Origin: Sulfurimonas crateris
Lineage (GTDB): Bacteria > Campylobacterota > Campylobacteria > Campylobacterales > Sulfurimonadaceae
NCBI GenBank assembly: GCA_945883795.1
Contig: CAMCYC010000001.1
Span: 47,727 to 111,726, forward strand
Direction: 5' to 3'
Length of the DNA: 64,000 bases
In this document: positions 46,613 to 55,877 of the stretch, piece by piece
Position numbering within the stretch: the first letter of the stretch is position 1
How the letters are laid out: the number at the start of each line of letters is the position of its first letter
Position numbers and translations under genes: made by a program
The notes under the pieces: model-generated
Database searches by the model: none
The model's input: only the letters and a program-made list of their open reading frames with translations
Told to the model about the DNA's origin: nothing

Positions 46613-47314
46613 GTGGGACTTTACACCGATATTGTAGAAGATTTTTCCAATGCTTACAAAAATGACCCTGCTCTAAACTCAAAGGTAGATTTTTTATTTA
46701 ACTACCCAGGAGTTTGGGCTATTGCTTGGTATAGACTTGCTCATAAACTTCATAAGGCTAATTTTAAAAGATTAGCAAGAATGATTATGGGTTTCTCTCA
46801 GATATTTACAAACATTGATATTCATCCTGCTGCTGTGATTGGAAGACGAGTTTTTATTGACCATGGAATCGGTGTAGTCATTGGCGAAACTACGATTATT
46901 GAAGATGATGTTTTAATTTATCAAGGTGTAACACTTGGTGGAGTTTCATTAAAACAAGGTAAACGCCACCCCACGATTAAACAAGGTGCAGTTATCGGTG
47001 CTGGAGCCAAAATACTTGGTAATATTGTTATAGGTGAATATGCAAAAATTGGTGCAAATTCTGTTGTAGTAAAAGCAGTTCCTGATTGCTCTACTGCCAT
47101 AGGGATTCCAGCACATGTTATAGAAAAAGGGAGATGTAAAGACCCATTTATGCATAACATGCTTCCAGATATTAATAAGGAAATGTTTGAATACTTACTC
47201 AAAAGAGTCGCAGTGCTTGAACATATTCTCGTTGAAGATAATAAAAAACTTTTAGAAGATGATTTAGCACTTGAAAATATTTATGAATCATTTATTAAAG
47301 CGATGAAAAATTAA
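46613..47314 (+). CDS. cysE: Serine O-acetyltransferase
   Basis: 233 residues. It makes O-acetylserine for cysteine synthesis. Left-handed beta-helix repeats lie at about 60-165: IDIHPAAVIGRRVFIDHG, VVIGETTIIEDDVLIYQG, HPTIKQGAVIGAGAKILG and IGANSVVVKAVP. The catalytic His lies in DHGIG. GTG 46613 with AAGG ahead, 9 bases after speA. Confidence 0.96.
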   Translation: MGLYTDIVEDFSNAYKNDPALNSKVDFLFNYPGVWAIAWYRLAHKLHKANFKRLARMIMGFSQIFTNIDIHPAAVIGRRVFIDHGIGVVIGETTIIEDDVLIYQGVTLGGVSLKQGKRHPTIKQGAVIGAGAKILGNIVIGEYAKIGANSVVVKAVPDCSTAIGIPAHVIEKGRCKDPFMHNMLPDINKEMFEYLLKRVAVLEHILVEDNKKLLEDDLALENIYESFIKAMKN

Positions 47315-47359
47315 GCATATTTATTACAACTCCATCCCTTAGATATAAAATTATTTTAG

Positions 47360-47365
47360 TATAAT
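47360..47365 (+). promoter_or_regulatory. Probable -10 box of aspB
   Basis: TATAAT lies 36 bases before the aspB ATG (47402), preceded by an AT-rich run with TTATTTTAG spacing. It is followed by a small dyad CTATAATTTTATAG. Confidence 0.6.
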
Positions 47366-47401
47366 CACAACTATAATTTTATAGTGACTAAGGACTTACT
47401 T

Positions 47402-48571
47402 ATGCTAACAGACCGCATTAACACACTTTCTGAATCTATCACCATTGCGATTACTACACTCGCACAAGAGCTAAAAGCTGAAGGTAAAGATATCCTTAGC
47501 TTTTCTGCTGGAGAACCTGACTTTGATACACCTCAAGTGATTAAAGACGCTGCAATCAAAGCAATTAATGAAGGTTTTACAAAATATACGGCTGTTGATG
47601 GTATCCCTGCTCTTAAAAAAGCTATTGCCGAGAAACTCAAAAGAGACAATGGTTTAATTTACACTCCAAATCAAATTATTGCAAATAATGGTGCAAAACA
47701 CTCTTTATTTAATCTCTTTGCTGCAACAATACAAAAAGGTGATGAAGTTATTATCCCTGCTCCATATTGGGTTACTTATCCAGAATTGGTTTTATATTGT
47801 GGTGGTACAGTCATCGAGATACAGACACTTGATGATAGTGGTTTTAAAATTACACCAGAGCAATTAAAAAATGCTCTTACACCAAAAACAAAAATGTTGA
47901 TTTTAACAAGCCCATCTAATCCAACTGGTTCTGTATATTCAAAAGAGGAACTCACTGCTTTAGGCAAAGTTTTAGAGGGAACTGATGTTTTAGTTGCAAG
48001 TGATGAGATGTATGAAAAACTTATCTATGATGGTTCGTTCACATCTGCAGCTGCTGTGAGTGAAGATATGTTTAAAAGAACTATCACTATCAATGGTTTA
48101 AGTAAATCAGTGGCTATGACAGGTTGGAGATTTGGTTACATGGCAGCACATAACACTGAAATTATCCAAGCAACCAAAAAACTCCAAAGCCAAAGTACAT
48201 CAAATATCAACTCTATCACGCAAAAGGCTGCAATTTTAGGTTTGGATGGTTCAGCTGATGCAGACATTGAGATGATGAGAAAAGCATTTCAAAAACGAAG
48301 AGATGAAGCTGTTAAACTTTTTAATGCAGTTGAAGGGTTGAGTGTTGTTAAACCTGATGGAGCTTTTTATCTGTTTGTAAATATTAAAGAAGTCATGAAT
48401 GATTCACTAGAATTTTCAAAACAACTCTTAGAAAAAACAGGTGTAGCAGTTGTTCCAGGTATTGGTTTTGGAAGTGAAGGTTATTTTAGATTTAGTTTTG
48501 CAACTGATATTGAGAGTATCCGTATAGGGATTAAAAGAATTGAGCAATTTATAAAAGAGTTAAAAGCGTAA
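47402..48571 (+). CDS. aspB: Aspartate aminotransferase (class I/Ib)
   Basis: 389 residues from ATG 47402 (AAGGA upstream; an in-frame start at 47384 adds six residues). PLP-dependent transaminase of the AspB/AspC-Ib group: FSAGEPDFDTP, IANNGAKHSLFNL, LTSPSNPTGSVYS, the PLP-lysine site TINGLSKSVAMTGWRFGY and RFSFATDIESIRIG. It follows cysE, as in Campylobacter. Confidence 0.95.
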   Translation: MLTDRINTLSESITIAITTLAQELKAEGKDILSFSAGEPDFDTPQVIKDAAIKAINEGFTKYTAVDGIPALKKAIAEKLKRDNGLIYTPNQIIANNGAKHSLFNLFAATIQKGDEVIIPAPYWVTYPELVLYCGGTVIEIQTLDDSGFKITPEQLKNALTPKTKMLILTSPSNPTGSVYSKEELTALGKVLEGTDVLVASDEMYEKLIYDGSFTSAAAVSEDMFKRTITINGLSKSVAMTGWRFGYMAAHNTEIIQATKKLQSQSTSNINSITQKAAILGLDGSADADIEMMRKAFQKRRDEAVKLFNAVEGLSVVKPDGAFYLFVNIKEVMNDSLEFSKQLLEKTGVAVVPGIGFGSEGYFRFSFATDIESIRIGIKRIEQFIKELKA

Positions 48572-48577
48572 ATAAAC

Positions 48578-48602
48578 TTTGCATGTGTTGTACACATGCA
48601 AA
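48578..48602. terminator. Bidirectional hairpin between aspB and a small convergent gene
   Basis: An 11-bp perfect stem (TTTGCATGTGT / ACACATGCAAA) with a three-base loop lies 6 bases after the aspB stop and 5 bases after the convergent gene's stop. The flanking AAAC/GTTTATTT gives a partial T-tract on the minus strand. Confidence 0.65.
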
Positions 48603-48607
48603 ACTGC

Positions 48608-48811
48608 TTATTTCAACGCTTGAAGTGCTTCTATCACTTCCTCTAAATTTGTCATAGGGATATGAACTTTCCACTCAGGTGCATCTGCATTTCCAGCTAA
48701 TGATATACCAATACTTGCAACCGTTGCACTATTTTCACCATAAGGCTTTTCTATTTTTGTTATCGAAATAACACCTTTTTTTGTTCCACTTAATGTGATT
48801 GTTTTTGACAT
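48608..48811 (-). CDS. Small conserved-looking protein after lpxD, unknown
   Basis: 67 residues, preceded by a strong AAAAAAGGAG site. All-beta N-terminal half (KTITLSGTKKGVISITKIEK) with a C-terminal helix (NLEEVIEALQALK). No family recognised. It starts 15 bases after the lpxD stop and is probably the last gene of the ilvB-ilvH-lpxD operon. Confidence 0.75.
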   Translation of the reverse strand: MSKTITLSGTKKGVISITKIEKPYGENSATVASIGISLAGNADAPEWKVHIPMTNLEEVIEALQALK

Positions 48812-48826
48812 CTCAAACTCCTTTTT

Positions 48827-49777
48827 TTATTTTAGTAACCTAGCTATTTTTGCCTGAAGCTTTAACCATGTTTTTTGTTCCATCAATGGAAAACCTCCAA
48901 AAGTCAGGCCACTCTCTTTGATACTTTTTGTCACGCCACTTCTTGCTGCACATGTTGTAAAAGGGGCAATCTCTATATGCCCTGCTGTTGCGGATTGTCC
49001 ACCCATGACAACATTACGACCCAATTTAGTTGAACCTGCAAGACCAGATTGAGCCACAAGTACCGAATATTCCCCTATTTCACAATTATGCCCAACTTGT
49101 ACAAGGTTATCTATTCGAGTCCCTTTTTTGATAATTGTGCTTCCAAAAACTGCTCTATCTATTGTCGTAGCACTTCCAATTTCCACATCATTTTCAATAA
49201 TAACATTTCCATTTTGATAGATTTTTTTATGCTCACCTAATGTATTGGTTGCAAATCCAAAACCATCAGAACCTATGACACTGTTTGCATGAATCATGCA
49301 ATCATTGCCAATTTTACAATCTCGATAAACAACAACGCCTGAATAAAGCACTGTATTATCTCCAATGATAACATTTGAACCCACATAAACATGTGCTAAG
49401 ATAGTGCAATTTTTGCCAATTCTAGCACCTTTTGCAATCTCTGCTTTAGGCGATATAATACTTCCTTCACCTATAATAGGCTCTAAAGAATCTAAATCTT
49501 CAATATTTGGAGTAAAATATTTTGATAAAATTGCCATCTCCCAATAAGGGTTTTCTACAACTAAAGCAACACAATTCTCAGGAATAAATTGAGCGTTTAC
49601 ACTATCTATAATAATTGCACCAGCATGAGAATTTTGAATATCTTTAATATATTTTGAATTTGAAACAAAAGAGATTTCATTTTTTTTGGCATTTTTTAAA
49701 GTATTCATGCCTACAATTTCAAAATTTTCTGCATCAAACCTTGTATTTAATATAGAAGCTATCTCTTTTAAATCCAT
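48827..49777 (-). CDS. lpxD: UDP-3-O-acylglucosamine N-acyltransferase LpxD
   Basis: 316 residues. It adds the second acyl chain in lipid A synthesis. N-terminal uridine-binding domain (1-100), left-handed beta-helix repeats (about 105-260) and the catalytic His in LVQVGHNCEIGEYS. C-terminal helix. It follows ilvH by 19 bases, the same order as C. jejuni by memory. Confidence 0.96.
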   Translation of the reverse strand: MDLKEIASILNTRFDAENFEIVGMNTLKNAKKNEISFVSNSKYIKDIQNSHAGAIIIDSVNAQFIPENCVALVVENPYWEMAILSKYFTPNIEDLDSLEPIIGEGSIISPKAEIAKGARIGKNCTILAHVYVGSNVIIGDNTVLYSGVVVYRDCKIGNDCMIHANSVIGSDGFGFATNTLGEHKKIYQNGNVIIENDVEIGSATTIDRAVFGSTIIKKGTRIDNLVQVGHNCEIGEYSVLVAQSGLAGSTKLGRNVVMGGQSATAGHIEIAPFTTCAARSGVTKSIKESGLTFGGFPLMEQKTWLKLQAKIARLLK

Positions 49778-49796
49778 GACTATTTCCTAAATATTT

Positions 49797-50273
49797 TTAT
49801 CGCTCTAACGCTACAGAACCACTTCTTACTATCTCTTTTGGATTATATCTTTTAATAACACTTAAAAAATTATCAACTCGCTTTGGCTCATCTGCAACCA
49901 TGACAATAATAACATTATCACCAACATTTACGATTTTACCATTATAAGCACTACAAAGTGCGTTAATATCACTTAAATTTTCAGTGATTGGAAATTTGAC
50001 CAAAGCCATCTCTTTTTCAACTAAATCTGTATGTTCATACACTTTTAAAACTGGAATTAGTTTGTGTAGTTGTTTTGTAATTTGCTCAATGACTCGCACA
50101 GAACCCGCTGTAACAATTGTGAGTCTTGAATATTTACTATCAGGAATTGGTGCAACCGTCAAAGAGGTAATATTATAACCACGCCCAGAAAAAAGGTCAG
50201 TAATACGAGATAAAACACTCGCTTCATTAACTACAATAACCGAAACTACTCGTCTTTCATTATTGTCTATCAT
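49797..50273 (-). CDS. ilvH: Acetolactate synthase small subunit
   Basis: 158 residues. N-terminal ACT domain (VISVIVVNEASVLSRITDLF-like start, GRGYNITSLTVAPI) that binds valine for feedback control, then a C-terminal domain for contact with the large subunit. It begins immediately after the ilvB stop (one-base overlap). Confidence 0.96.
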   Translation of the reverse strand: MIDNNERRVVSVIVVNEASVLSRITDLFSGRGYNITSLTVAPIPDSKYSRLTIVTAGSVRVIEQITKQLHKLIPVLKVYEHTDLVEKEMALVKFPITENLSDINALCSAYNGKIVNVGDNVIIVMVADEPKRVDNFLSVIKRYNPKEIVRSGSVALER

Positions 50274-51973
50274 TACTTTTTCTCCTTCTTCTTTTCTAGT
50301 AACATCATATTAAAGAGTGAACCACCTGAGGGAACCATCGGCATAACATTCTCAAACCTCTCAACCACGACATCAATAAATGTAACAATATTCTTTTCTA
50401 CTGCCTCTTTGAGTGCTGCATCAAACTCCTCTTTTGTATGAACTCTATAACCGATTCCACCAAAAGCCTCTGAGAGTTTTACAAAATCTGGCTGAACAGA
50501 TAAATCCGTTTCACTGTGTCTTTTATCATAAAAAAGTGTTTGCCACTGACGCACCATTCCCAAAAAATTATTATTCAAAATAATATTAATGACTGGAAGC
50601 TTTTTCTCAACTGCTGTCATGAGCTCTTGACAGTTCATCAAAATTGAACCATCACCTGTAAAATTAATACTTATTTTTTCAGGCTCTGCAGCTTTGACGC
50701 CCATAGCAGCTGGAAAACCAAAGCCCATAGTTCCAAGTCCGCCAGAAGTTATCCACTGACGAGGACGGGTAAATGGATAAAATTGTGCTGCCCACATTTG
50801 GTGTTGTCCAACATCTGTAGAGATATTTGCACTGTCACCCAAAAGCTCGCCTACTCTTTTTACAACCCATTGAGGCTTGAGTCGCTCACTATCTTCATGA
50901 AAAGTCAAAGGGTGTAACGCATCAAAATTTTTGATAGTTTCCCTCCAAGATTCATAAGTTTCAGGATGAATATAAGAACACAATTCTAGCATCTCGTTTA
51001 CAACATTTTTAATATCCCCAACAATAGGATAATCTGCATTTACAAGTTTTGAAACACTCGCAGGGTCAATATCTACATGGATAACTCCCGCATTTTTTGC
51101 AAATTCTGAGAGTTTTCCTGTTACCCTATCATCAAATCTAGCACCAAGAGCAATAACTAAATCGGTTTCACTCATAGCCATGTTTGCTGCATAAGAACCA
51201 TGCATTCCAAGCATAGAAATAAGGAGTTCATCATCAAAAGAGAGAACACCTCTAGCCATTAATGTTTCAACTGCTGGAATACCAGTTCTATGAATTAATT
51301 CTCTAACTTCAGAAGAAGCATTTGAATTTATGACACCACCACCAAGATAAAAAATCGGTCGTTTTGAACTAAGTATAACATCCATCGCCTTTTTAATTTG
51401 ACGAGGATTTCCTTTTGTATGCGGTTTGTATGTTTCTAAATCAACCTCAACTTCATAATTAAACTCAGCCATTTGTGCTGTAACATCTTTTGGAATATCA
51501 ACATGAACAGGTCCTGGACGACCACTTCTTGCAATATAAAATGCCTCTTTTAAAACACGACCTAAATCTTTAGCGTCTGTTACAAGATAATTATGTTTTG
51601 TACATGGACGACTAATCCCCACTGCATCTATCTCTTGAAATGCATCTGTGCCTATAAGGCTCATAGGGACTTGACCGCTGATAACAACTAATGGAACAGA
51701 ATCCATATAAGCATCAGCCAAACCAGTGACAGCATTCGTAAATCCTGGACCACTTGTAATAATTGACACTCCAACTTTACCACTAGCTTTTGAATAACCC
51801 TCTGCTGCATGAATTGCGGCTTGTTCATGACGAGTTAAAATATGTTTAAAACCATGCTGTTTGTATATCTCATCATAGACATTCATAATTGCACCACCGG
51901 GATATCCAAAAACGGTATCTACACCCTCTGCAATTAAAGCTTCAATGACCATCTGTGCGCCACTCATTTGCAT
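50273..51973 (-). CDS. ilvB: Acetolactate synthase large subunit
   Basis: 566 residues. TPP enzyme making acetolactate or acetohydroxybutyrate for valine, leucine and isoleucine. Motifs are VFGYPGGAIMNVYDE, RHEQAAIHAAEGY (catalytic Glu), SGPGFTNAVTGLA, the TPP motif GDGSILMNCQEL and NNNFLGMVRQWQTLF. A good promoter lies upstream (52014-52019 reading leftward), and AGGAG precedes the ATG. No leader peptide or T-box is evident in the short leader. Confidence 0.97.
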   Translation of the reverse strand: MQMSGAQMVIEALIAEGVDTVFGYPGGAIMNVYDEIYKQHGFKHILTRHEQAAIHAAEGYSKASGKVGVSIITSGPGFTNAVTGLADAYMDSVPLVVISGQVPMSLIGTDAFQEIDAVGISRPCTKHNYLVTDAKDLGRVLKEAFYIARSGRPGPVHVDIPKDVTAQMAEFNYEVEVDLETYKPHTKGNPRQIKKAMDVILSSKRPIFYLGGGVINSNASSEVRELIHRTGIPAVETLMARGVLSFDDELLISMLGMHGSYAANMAMSETDLVIALGARFDDRVTGKLSEFAKNAGVIHVDIDPASVSKLVNADYPIVGDIKNVVNEMLELCSYIHPETYESWRETIKNFDALHPLTFHEDSERLKPQWVVKRVGELLGDSANISTDVGQHQMWAAQFYPFTRPRQWITSGGLGTMGFGFPAAMGVKAAEPEKISINFTGDGSILMNCQELMTAVEKKLPVINIILNNNFLGMVRQWQTLFYDKRHSETDLSVQPDFVKLSEAFGGIGYRVHTKEEFDAALKEAVEKNIVTFIDVVVERFENVMPMVPSGGSLFNMMLLEKKKEKK

Positions 51974-52013
51974 GAAAAGTCTCCTCTTTACTGTTATATT
52001 TAAAAATTCGCTT

Positions 52014-52019
52014 ATTATA
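52014..52019 (-). promoter_or_regulatory. Probable -10 box of the ilvB-ilvH-lpxD operon
   Basis: TATAAT on the minus strand, about 40 bases ahead of the ilvB ATG. The leader is too short for a classical attenuator. Confidence 0.55.
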
Positions 52020-52073
52020 GGAAATTGGAGCTATATTTTAGGTTAAAATTACTTGTAAATTCTGAGTTGAATA

Positions 52074-54200
52074 CTATCCTAAGATTGAATTCATACCCAT
52101 AGATGGTCGCCACATGCTGAGGGAACCTTTTGTTTGAAGAGCAAGATTAAGTTTTGATTGAGGATAACTCATTTTAAAAAATTCATAAAAGCTCAGAATT
52201 TGATCTTGTAATCCAAAAGATAGAATATACTTTTTTATCCCGATTTCTATTGTTTTTTGAGACTCCATGTGTTGCACTGCTTGTTCAAGTTGAATCATAT
52301 AAGCCCAACCAAAAAGTGTACCAATGGAAGCATATTTGGATTCAATATTCATATAAAATGCTAAGGCCTCTTTTATCCCTTTGGTATTCCCAGAAAAAGC
52401 AGATTCATTCGCTTTTGCTAAATCATGATTCCATTGCTTTTGAAGTTTATTCCCCTCTTGAGTTTCTTGTAGACTCTCAAATACTGACAAAAGATTATAT
52501 GCAACAATATGATTTTTCTTTTTTATTGCATCCAAAAAATTCCGTTTTGCCTCAATCTCTGCACCTTTTTTTTGTACATCATTGTGTAAATCAGGAAAAT
52601 TTTCTAAAACTCTCAACAATTTCATAGCTGAAGTTATTTTTTCTTCTTCTATCAATTTTTTTGCCTCTAGATAAAGTGCGTTACCATAGTTTATGATAAG
52701 TTTATATTCACTAAGTTCTTTTAAAAAAGGGTACAATCTTATTAATTCAAATGAAGCTTGAAAATTTCTTTGTTCTACTGTTACTCTAAATTTTCTATAA
52801 ATTTCAGCTTTTGAAAATAGTTCTTCAATCATATTTATTTTATGAGGAATTCTTCTATAGGGGGTTAAAATTGCCAACATATGCTCTTGTCCGTTTGGGT
52901 CAAAAGCATATTTTTGGGCTTTTAAGAAACTTTTTCTCCATCTAATTTCCAAAGCATTATAGATTGAGGAACTTTTGTAACTGGGATAATTATTGGCAAA
53001 TGCGTAAGCTAAAGATATTTTACCTTCTTTTGCTAATAAGACAAACTTATCAAATTCAGTATATTCATGAATCATTTTGTGGATAATTTCATTTTTATCT
53101 GGAATATTTTTAAAGTTTTTAAATAAATCGATAGCTATTTGTTTATGCCCGTTATCAAGAGCTATTTTTACTTTTTGAAGCGTTGTTTCCCATAAAACTT
53201 CCATACTTGCATAAGCATTAGTATATTTTAACAACAGATTCTTTTCGACAAGGAGATAAAAAAGGTCGTAAGTTTTATTTTTTACAAATTTATCTAAAGT
53301 TGTTTCACCTTCGTAAATATGATACACAAATATTTCACAATTTTGTGTCGTAATTATGAGATGTTTTTTCTCTTTATTAAAAGATAAAGAGGTAATAGCA
53401 GAATTAAGTTTTAAATATTTTTTAGAGAGTTTTTCATAAGTTTGCATATCATACACAAAAATATACCCAAGTTGTGTGCCTAAAAAAAGAAATTTATTCT
53501 CACCATCTATTGTAACTTGTACAACTTTATCATCTAAGCCATCGATACTTTTTAAAATATTTGATGTTTGAATATCCCATACAAATCCATTAGAATCTTT
53601 ATCAACACTAAAAACTCTTTGTTCATCCAAAAATTGTACTCTTATTACAGGTGCAGTATGTCCAATAAGTTTATGAGAGAGAGTCATTCTTTCTAAGTTA
53701 AAAAGGGCGATTTTTTTATCATAACTTGCTGTTGCTACCCAATTTCCATTTTCACTAAAAACAATATCATTCACACTGTCAGTATGAAATGCAATAGTAA
53801 AAAGAAGTTCTCCATTTTGTATATCTTTAATACAAACTTTTCCATCCTCTTCACATGAAAACATATATAAATTTTTAGGGTCGATACCCACACATGAAAC
53901 TTCACCAGAATGTGTCGATACTTCTGGGACAGCTGTTCTTGTCTGAAGATTGAATAATCTGGAATCTTTAAGTTCTGGGTTTATTGCAGTAAAATAGTTC
54001 ATATCACTTGTACAATCAACTATACGCTTTTGATACTCTGTTTGGGGGATATTGATAATAAATCTATTTTTAACCTCAAGCGACACACTATCCAAAATCA
54101 TAAATGTTGTCTGTGAGTCTACGACAAGAAGCTCACCACCTTGTAAAAATTTTGTAAAAATTATAGGATTTGCAAAGCTTCTTGATTGAATAGATTTCAT
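52074..54200 (-). CDS. Large WD40 beta-propeller plus alpha-solenoid protein
   Basis: 708 residues, cytoplasmic by lack of signal. The N-terminal ~330 residues are WD40-like repeats (HSGEVSCVGIDPKN, HTDSVNDIVFSENGNWVAT, IGHTAPVIRVQFLDEQR, LNSAITSLSFNKEKKH), consistent with one seven-blade propeller. About 335-690 are helical hairpins resembling TPR/solenoid repeats (for example KVKIALDNGHKQIAIDLF). The propeller-then-solenoid order recalls eukaryotic coat and intraflagellar-transport proteins, but no relation is claimed. It starts 5 bases after ilvA and is probably cotranscribed. Function unknown. Confidence 0.88.
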   Translation of the reverse strand: MKSIQSRSFANPIIFTKFLQGGELLVVDSQTTFMILDSVSLEVKNRFIINIPQTEYQKRIVDCTSDMNYFTAINPELKDSRLFNLQTRTAVPEVSTHSGEVSCVGIDPKNLYMFSCEEDGKVCIKDIQNGELLFTIAFHTDSVNDIVFSENGNWVATASYDKKIALFNLERMTLSHKLIGHTAPVIRVQFLDEQRVFSVDKDSNGFVWDIQTSNILKSIDGLDDKVVQVTIDGENKFLFLGTQLGYIFVYDMQTYEKLSKKYLKLNSAITSLSFNKEKKHLIITTQNCEIFVYHIYEGETTLDKFVKNKTYDLFYLLVEKNLLLKYTNAYASMEVLWETTLQKVKIALDNGHKQIAIDLFKNFKNIPDKNEIIHKMIHEYTEFDKFVLLAKEGKISLAYAFANNYPSYKSSSIYNALEIRWRKSFLKAQKYAFDPNGQEHMLAILTPYRRIPHKINMIEELFSKAEIYRKFRVTVEQRNFQASFELIRLYPFLKELSEYKLIINYGNALYLEAKKLIEEEKITSAMKLLRVLENFPDLHNDVQKKGAEIEAKRNFLDAIKKKNHIVAYNLLSVFESLQETQEGNKLQKQWNHDLAKANESAFSGNTKGIKEALAFYMNIESKYASIGTLFGWAYMIQLEQAVQHMESQKTIEIGIKKYILSFGLQDQILSFYEFFKMSYPQSKLNLALQTKGSLSMWRPSMGMNSILG

Positions 54201-54205
54201 AATAT

Positions 54206-55408
54206 TTAGTCTCTTAAATAACCTTCATTTTTTAAAACTCTTCGTATCTCTTGTTGGTGTTCATCCCCTTTTGTTTCCATGTGAACAGTCACATTTGCAT
54301 CTCCATAATCAAGAGAAATTGAAGTTCTATCATAAGAGATATGCACAATATTTGCATTTAAATCTTTTAGAATTTCGGTAAAACGCATTAAAGAACCTGG
54401 TTTGTCGATGAGCGTCACCGTAATATTCATCTTTCGACCAGATTTTAAAAGACCTTTTTCAATAATTACAGATAATAGTGTCACATCCATATTACCGCCA
54501 CTCAAAACCACTGCTACTTTTTTACCTTTGAGATGCTCTAGTTTATGATGCAAAAGAGCAGCAACCCCAACAGCTCCAGCACCCTCCACTACAAGTTTTT
54601 GTTTTTCAAGTAAAAATAAAATTGCACTTGCTATCTCTTCATCATCAACACTGATAAATTTATCTACATTTTTTAAGATATATTCAAGTGTAATTGCAGA
54701 TGTGTCTCGCACTGCAATACCATCTGCAATAGTTCTTACATTAATAGAATCAACAACTTTTTTTAAATCATAAGAATTTTTAAGTGCTGGAGCACCTTTG
54801 GCACTCACACCTATCACTTCAATATTAGGATTTATCGCTTTTAAAGCCAATGCCATGCCAGAGATAAGTCCGCCACCACCTGCAGGGATAATAACTGCAT
54901 CAAGCGTATCGCATTTGTCCAATATATCCAAAGCAATTGTCCCCTGACCTGCAATAACTGCTGCATCTTCAAAAGGGTGCACAAAAGTTAAAGCGTTTTT
55001 TTCTCCATATAATCTAGCAAACGCATACGCCTCATCATAATTTGTACCATGCAAAATAACCTCTGCACCAAAATATTTTACGCCATTGATTTTTGTAAGT
55101 GGCGTTGATTCTGGCATAACAATAATTGCTTTTATTTCAAACTTTGATGCAGACATAGCAACACCCTGAGCATGATTACCTGCACTTGCAGCAATAACTC
55201 CACATGCTCTTTGTTCATTTGTTAAAGATGCAATTTTATTGTAAGCACCCCGTATTTTAAAAGCACCTGTCACTTGCAAATTTTCTTTTTTTAGGTAAAC
55301 TTGACACCCTGCAATTTCACTCAAATAAGGAGCAAAAGAAAAAGGTGTATCAACAACAACCCCTTTTATCCTTTCTCTTGCCTCATAAATTTTGTTTATA
55401 TCTACCAA
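54206..55408 (-). CDS. ilvA: Threonine dehydratase (biosynthetic type with ACT domain)
   Basis: 400 residues. It deaminates threonine to 2-oxobutanoate, the first step to isoleucine. PLP lysine in GAFKIRGAYNKI, SAGNHAQGVAMSAS, the glycine loop PAGGGGLISG and a C-terminal ACT domain (about 325-400). It is the shorter single-ACT form. It lies 9 bases after the CoA-binding gene. Confidence 0.96.
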   Translation of the reverse strand: MVDINKIYEARERIKGVVVDTPFSFAPYLSEIAGCQVYLKKENLQVTGAFKIRGAYNKIASLTNEQRACGVIAASAGNHAQGVAMSASKFEIKAIIVMPESTPLTKINGVKYFGAEVILHGTNYDEAYAFARLYGEKNALTFVHPFEDAAVIAGQGTIALDILDKCDTLDAVIIPAGGGGLISGMALALKAINPNIEVIGVSAKGAPALKNSYDLKKVVDSINVRTIADGIAVRDTSAITLEYILKNVDKFISVDDEEIASAILFLLEKQKLVVEGAGAVGVAALLHHKLEHLKGKKVAVVLSGGNMDVTLLSVIIEKGLLKSGRKMNITVTLIDKPGSLMRFTEILKDLNANIVHISYDRTSISLDYGDANVTVHMETKGDEHQQEIRRVLKNEGYLRD

Positions 55409-55417
55409 TGGATTCCC

Positions 55418-55843
55418 TTATAATGAAGAATGCTCTACCATACTACATAAATTTTGAACAACTATCATCCCAGCATCTTTCGCTTTTTGTGCAGCTTCAT
55501 TATTTACAATCCCTTTTTGTGCCCAAAAAACTTTTATATCGCCTCTTGCAATACATGCATCAGCAATCGCATCAAGTGCGGCAGGTTTTCTAAAAATATT
55601 TACCATGTCAATTGCAAAAGGTATTTCAGCAAGTGAGTTATAAACTTTCTCACCCAAAATAGTTTCCTCTTTTGGATACACTGGCACTATCTGAAAACCA
55701 TGTGCTTGTAAATAAGCTGCTACTTTATAACTATCTTTTGAACTATCAGGAGAAAGACCTAAAACAGCAATCGTTTTGACACTTTTAAAAATCTCTACTA
55801 TCTCTTGTTTATTTGCATTTACTGAGGGAAATTCACATTCCAT
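55418..55843 (-). CDS. CoA-binding (YccU-like) protein
   Basis: 141 residues. A CoA-binding Rossmann-like domain: TIAVLGLSPDSSKDSYKVA, GFQIVPVYPKEETILGEKVY and VFWAQKGIVNNEAA. Such stand-alone domains resemble the N-terminus of succinyl-CoA synthetase alpha; function is unestablished. First gene of a run with ilvA and the propeller protein. Confidence 0.9.
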   Translation of the reverse strand: MECEFPSVNANKQEIVEIFKSVKTIAVLGLSPDSSKDSYKVAAYLQAHGFQIVPVYPKEETILGEKVYNSLAEIPFAIDMVNIFRKPAALDAIADACIARGDIKVFWAQKGIVNNEAAQKAKDAGMIVVQNLCSMVEHSSL

Positions 55844-55877
55844 TTTATATCCTTTTATATTTTATTTTAGATGTAGA

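Noticed and set aside
51974..52073. Attenuator or T-box ahead of ilvB
   Set aside because: The leader after the probable start site is only about 35-40 bases, with no leader peptide rich in Ile/Leu/Val and no T-box sequence.
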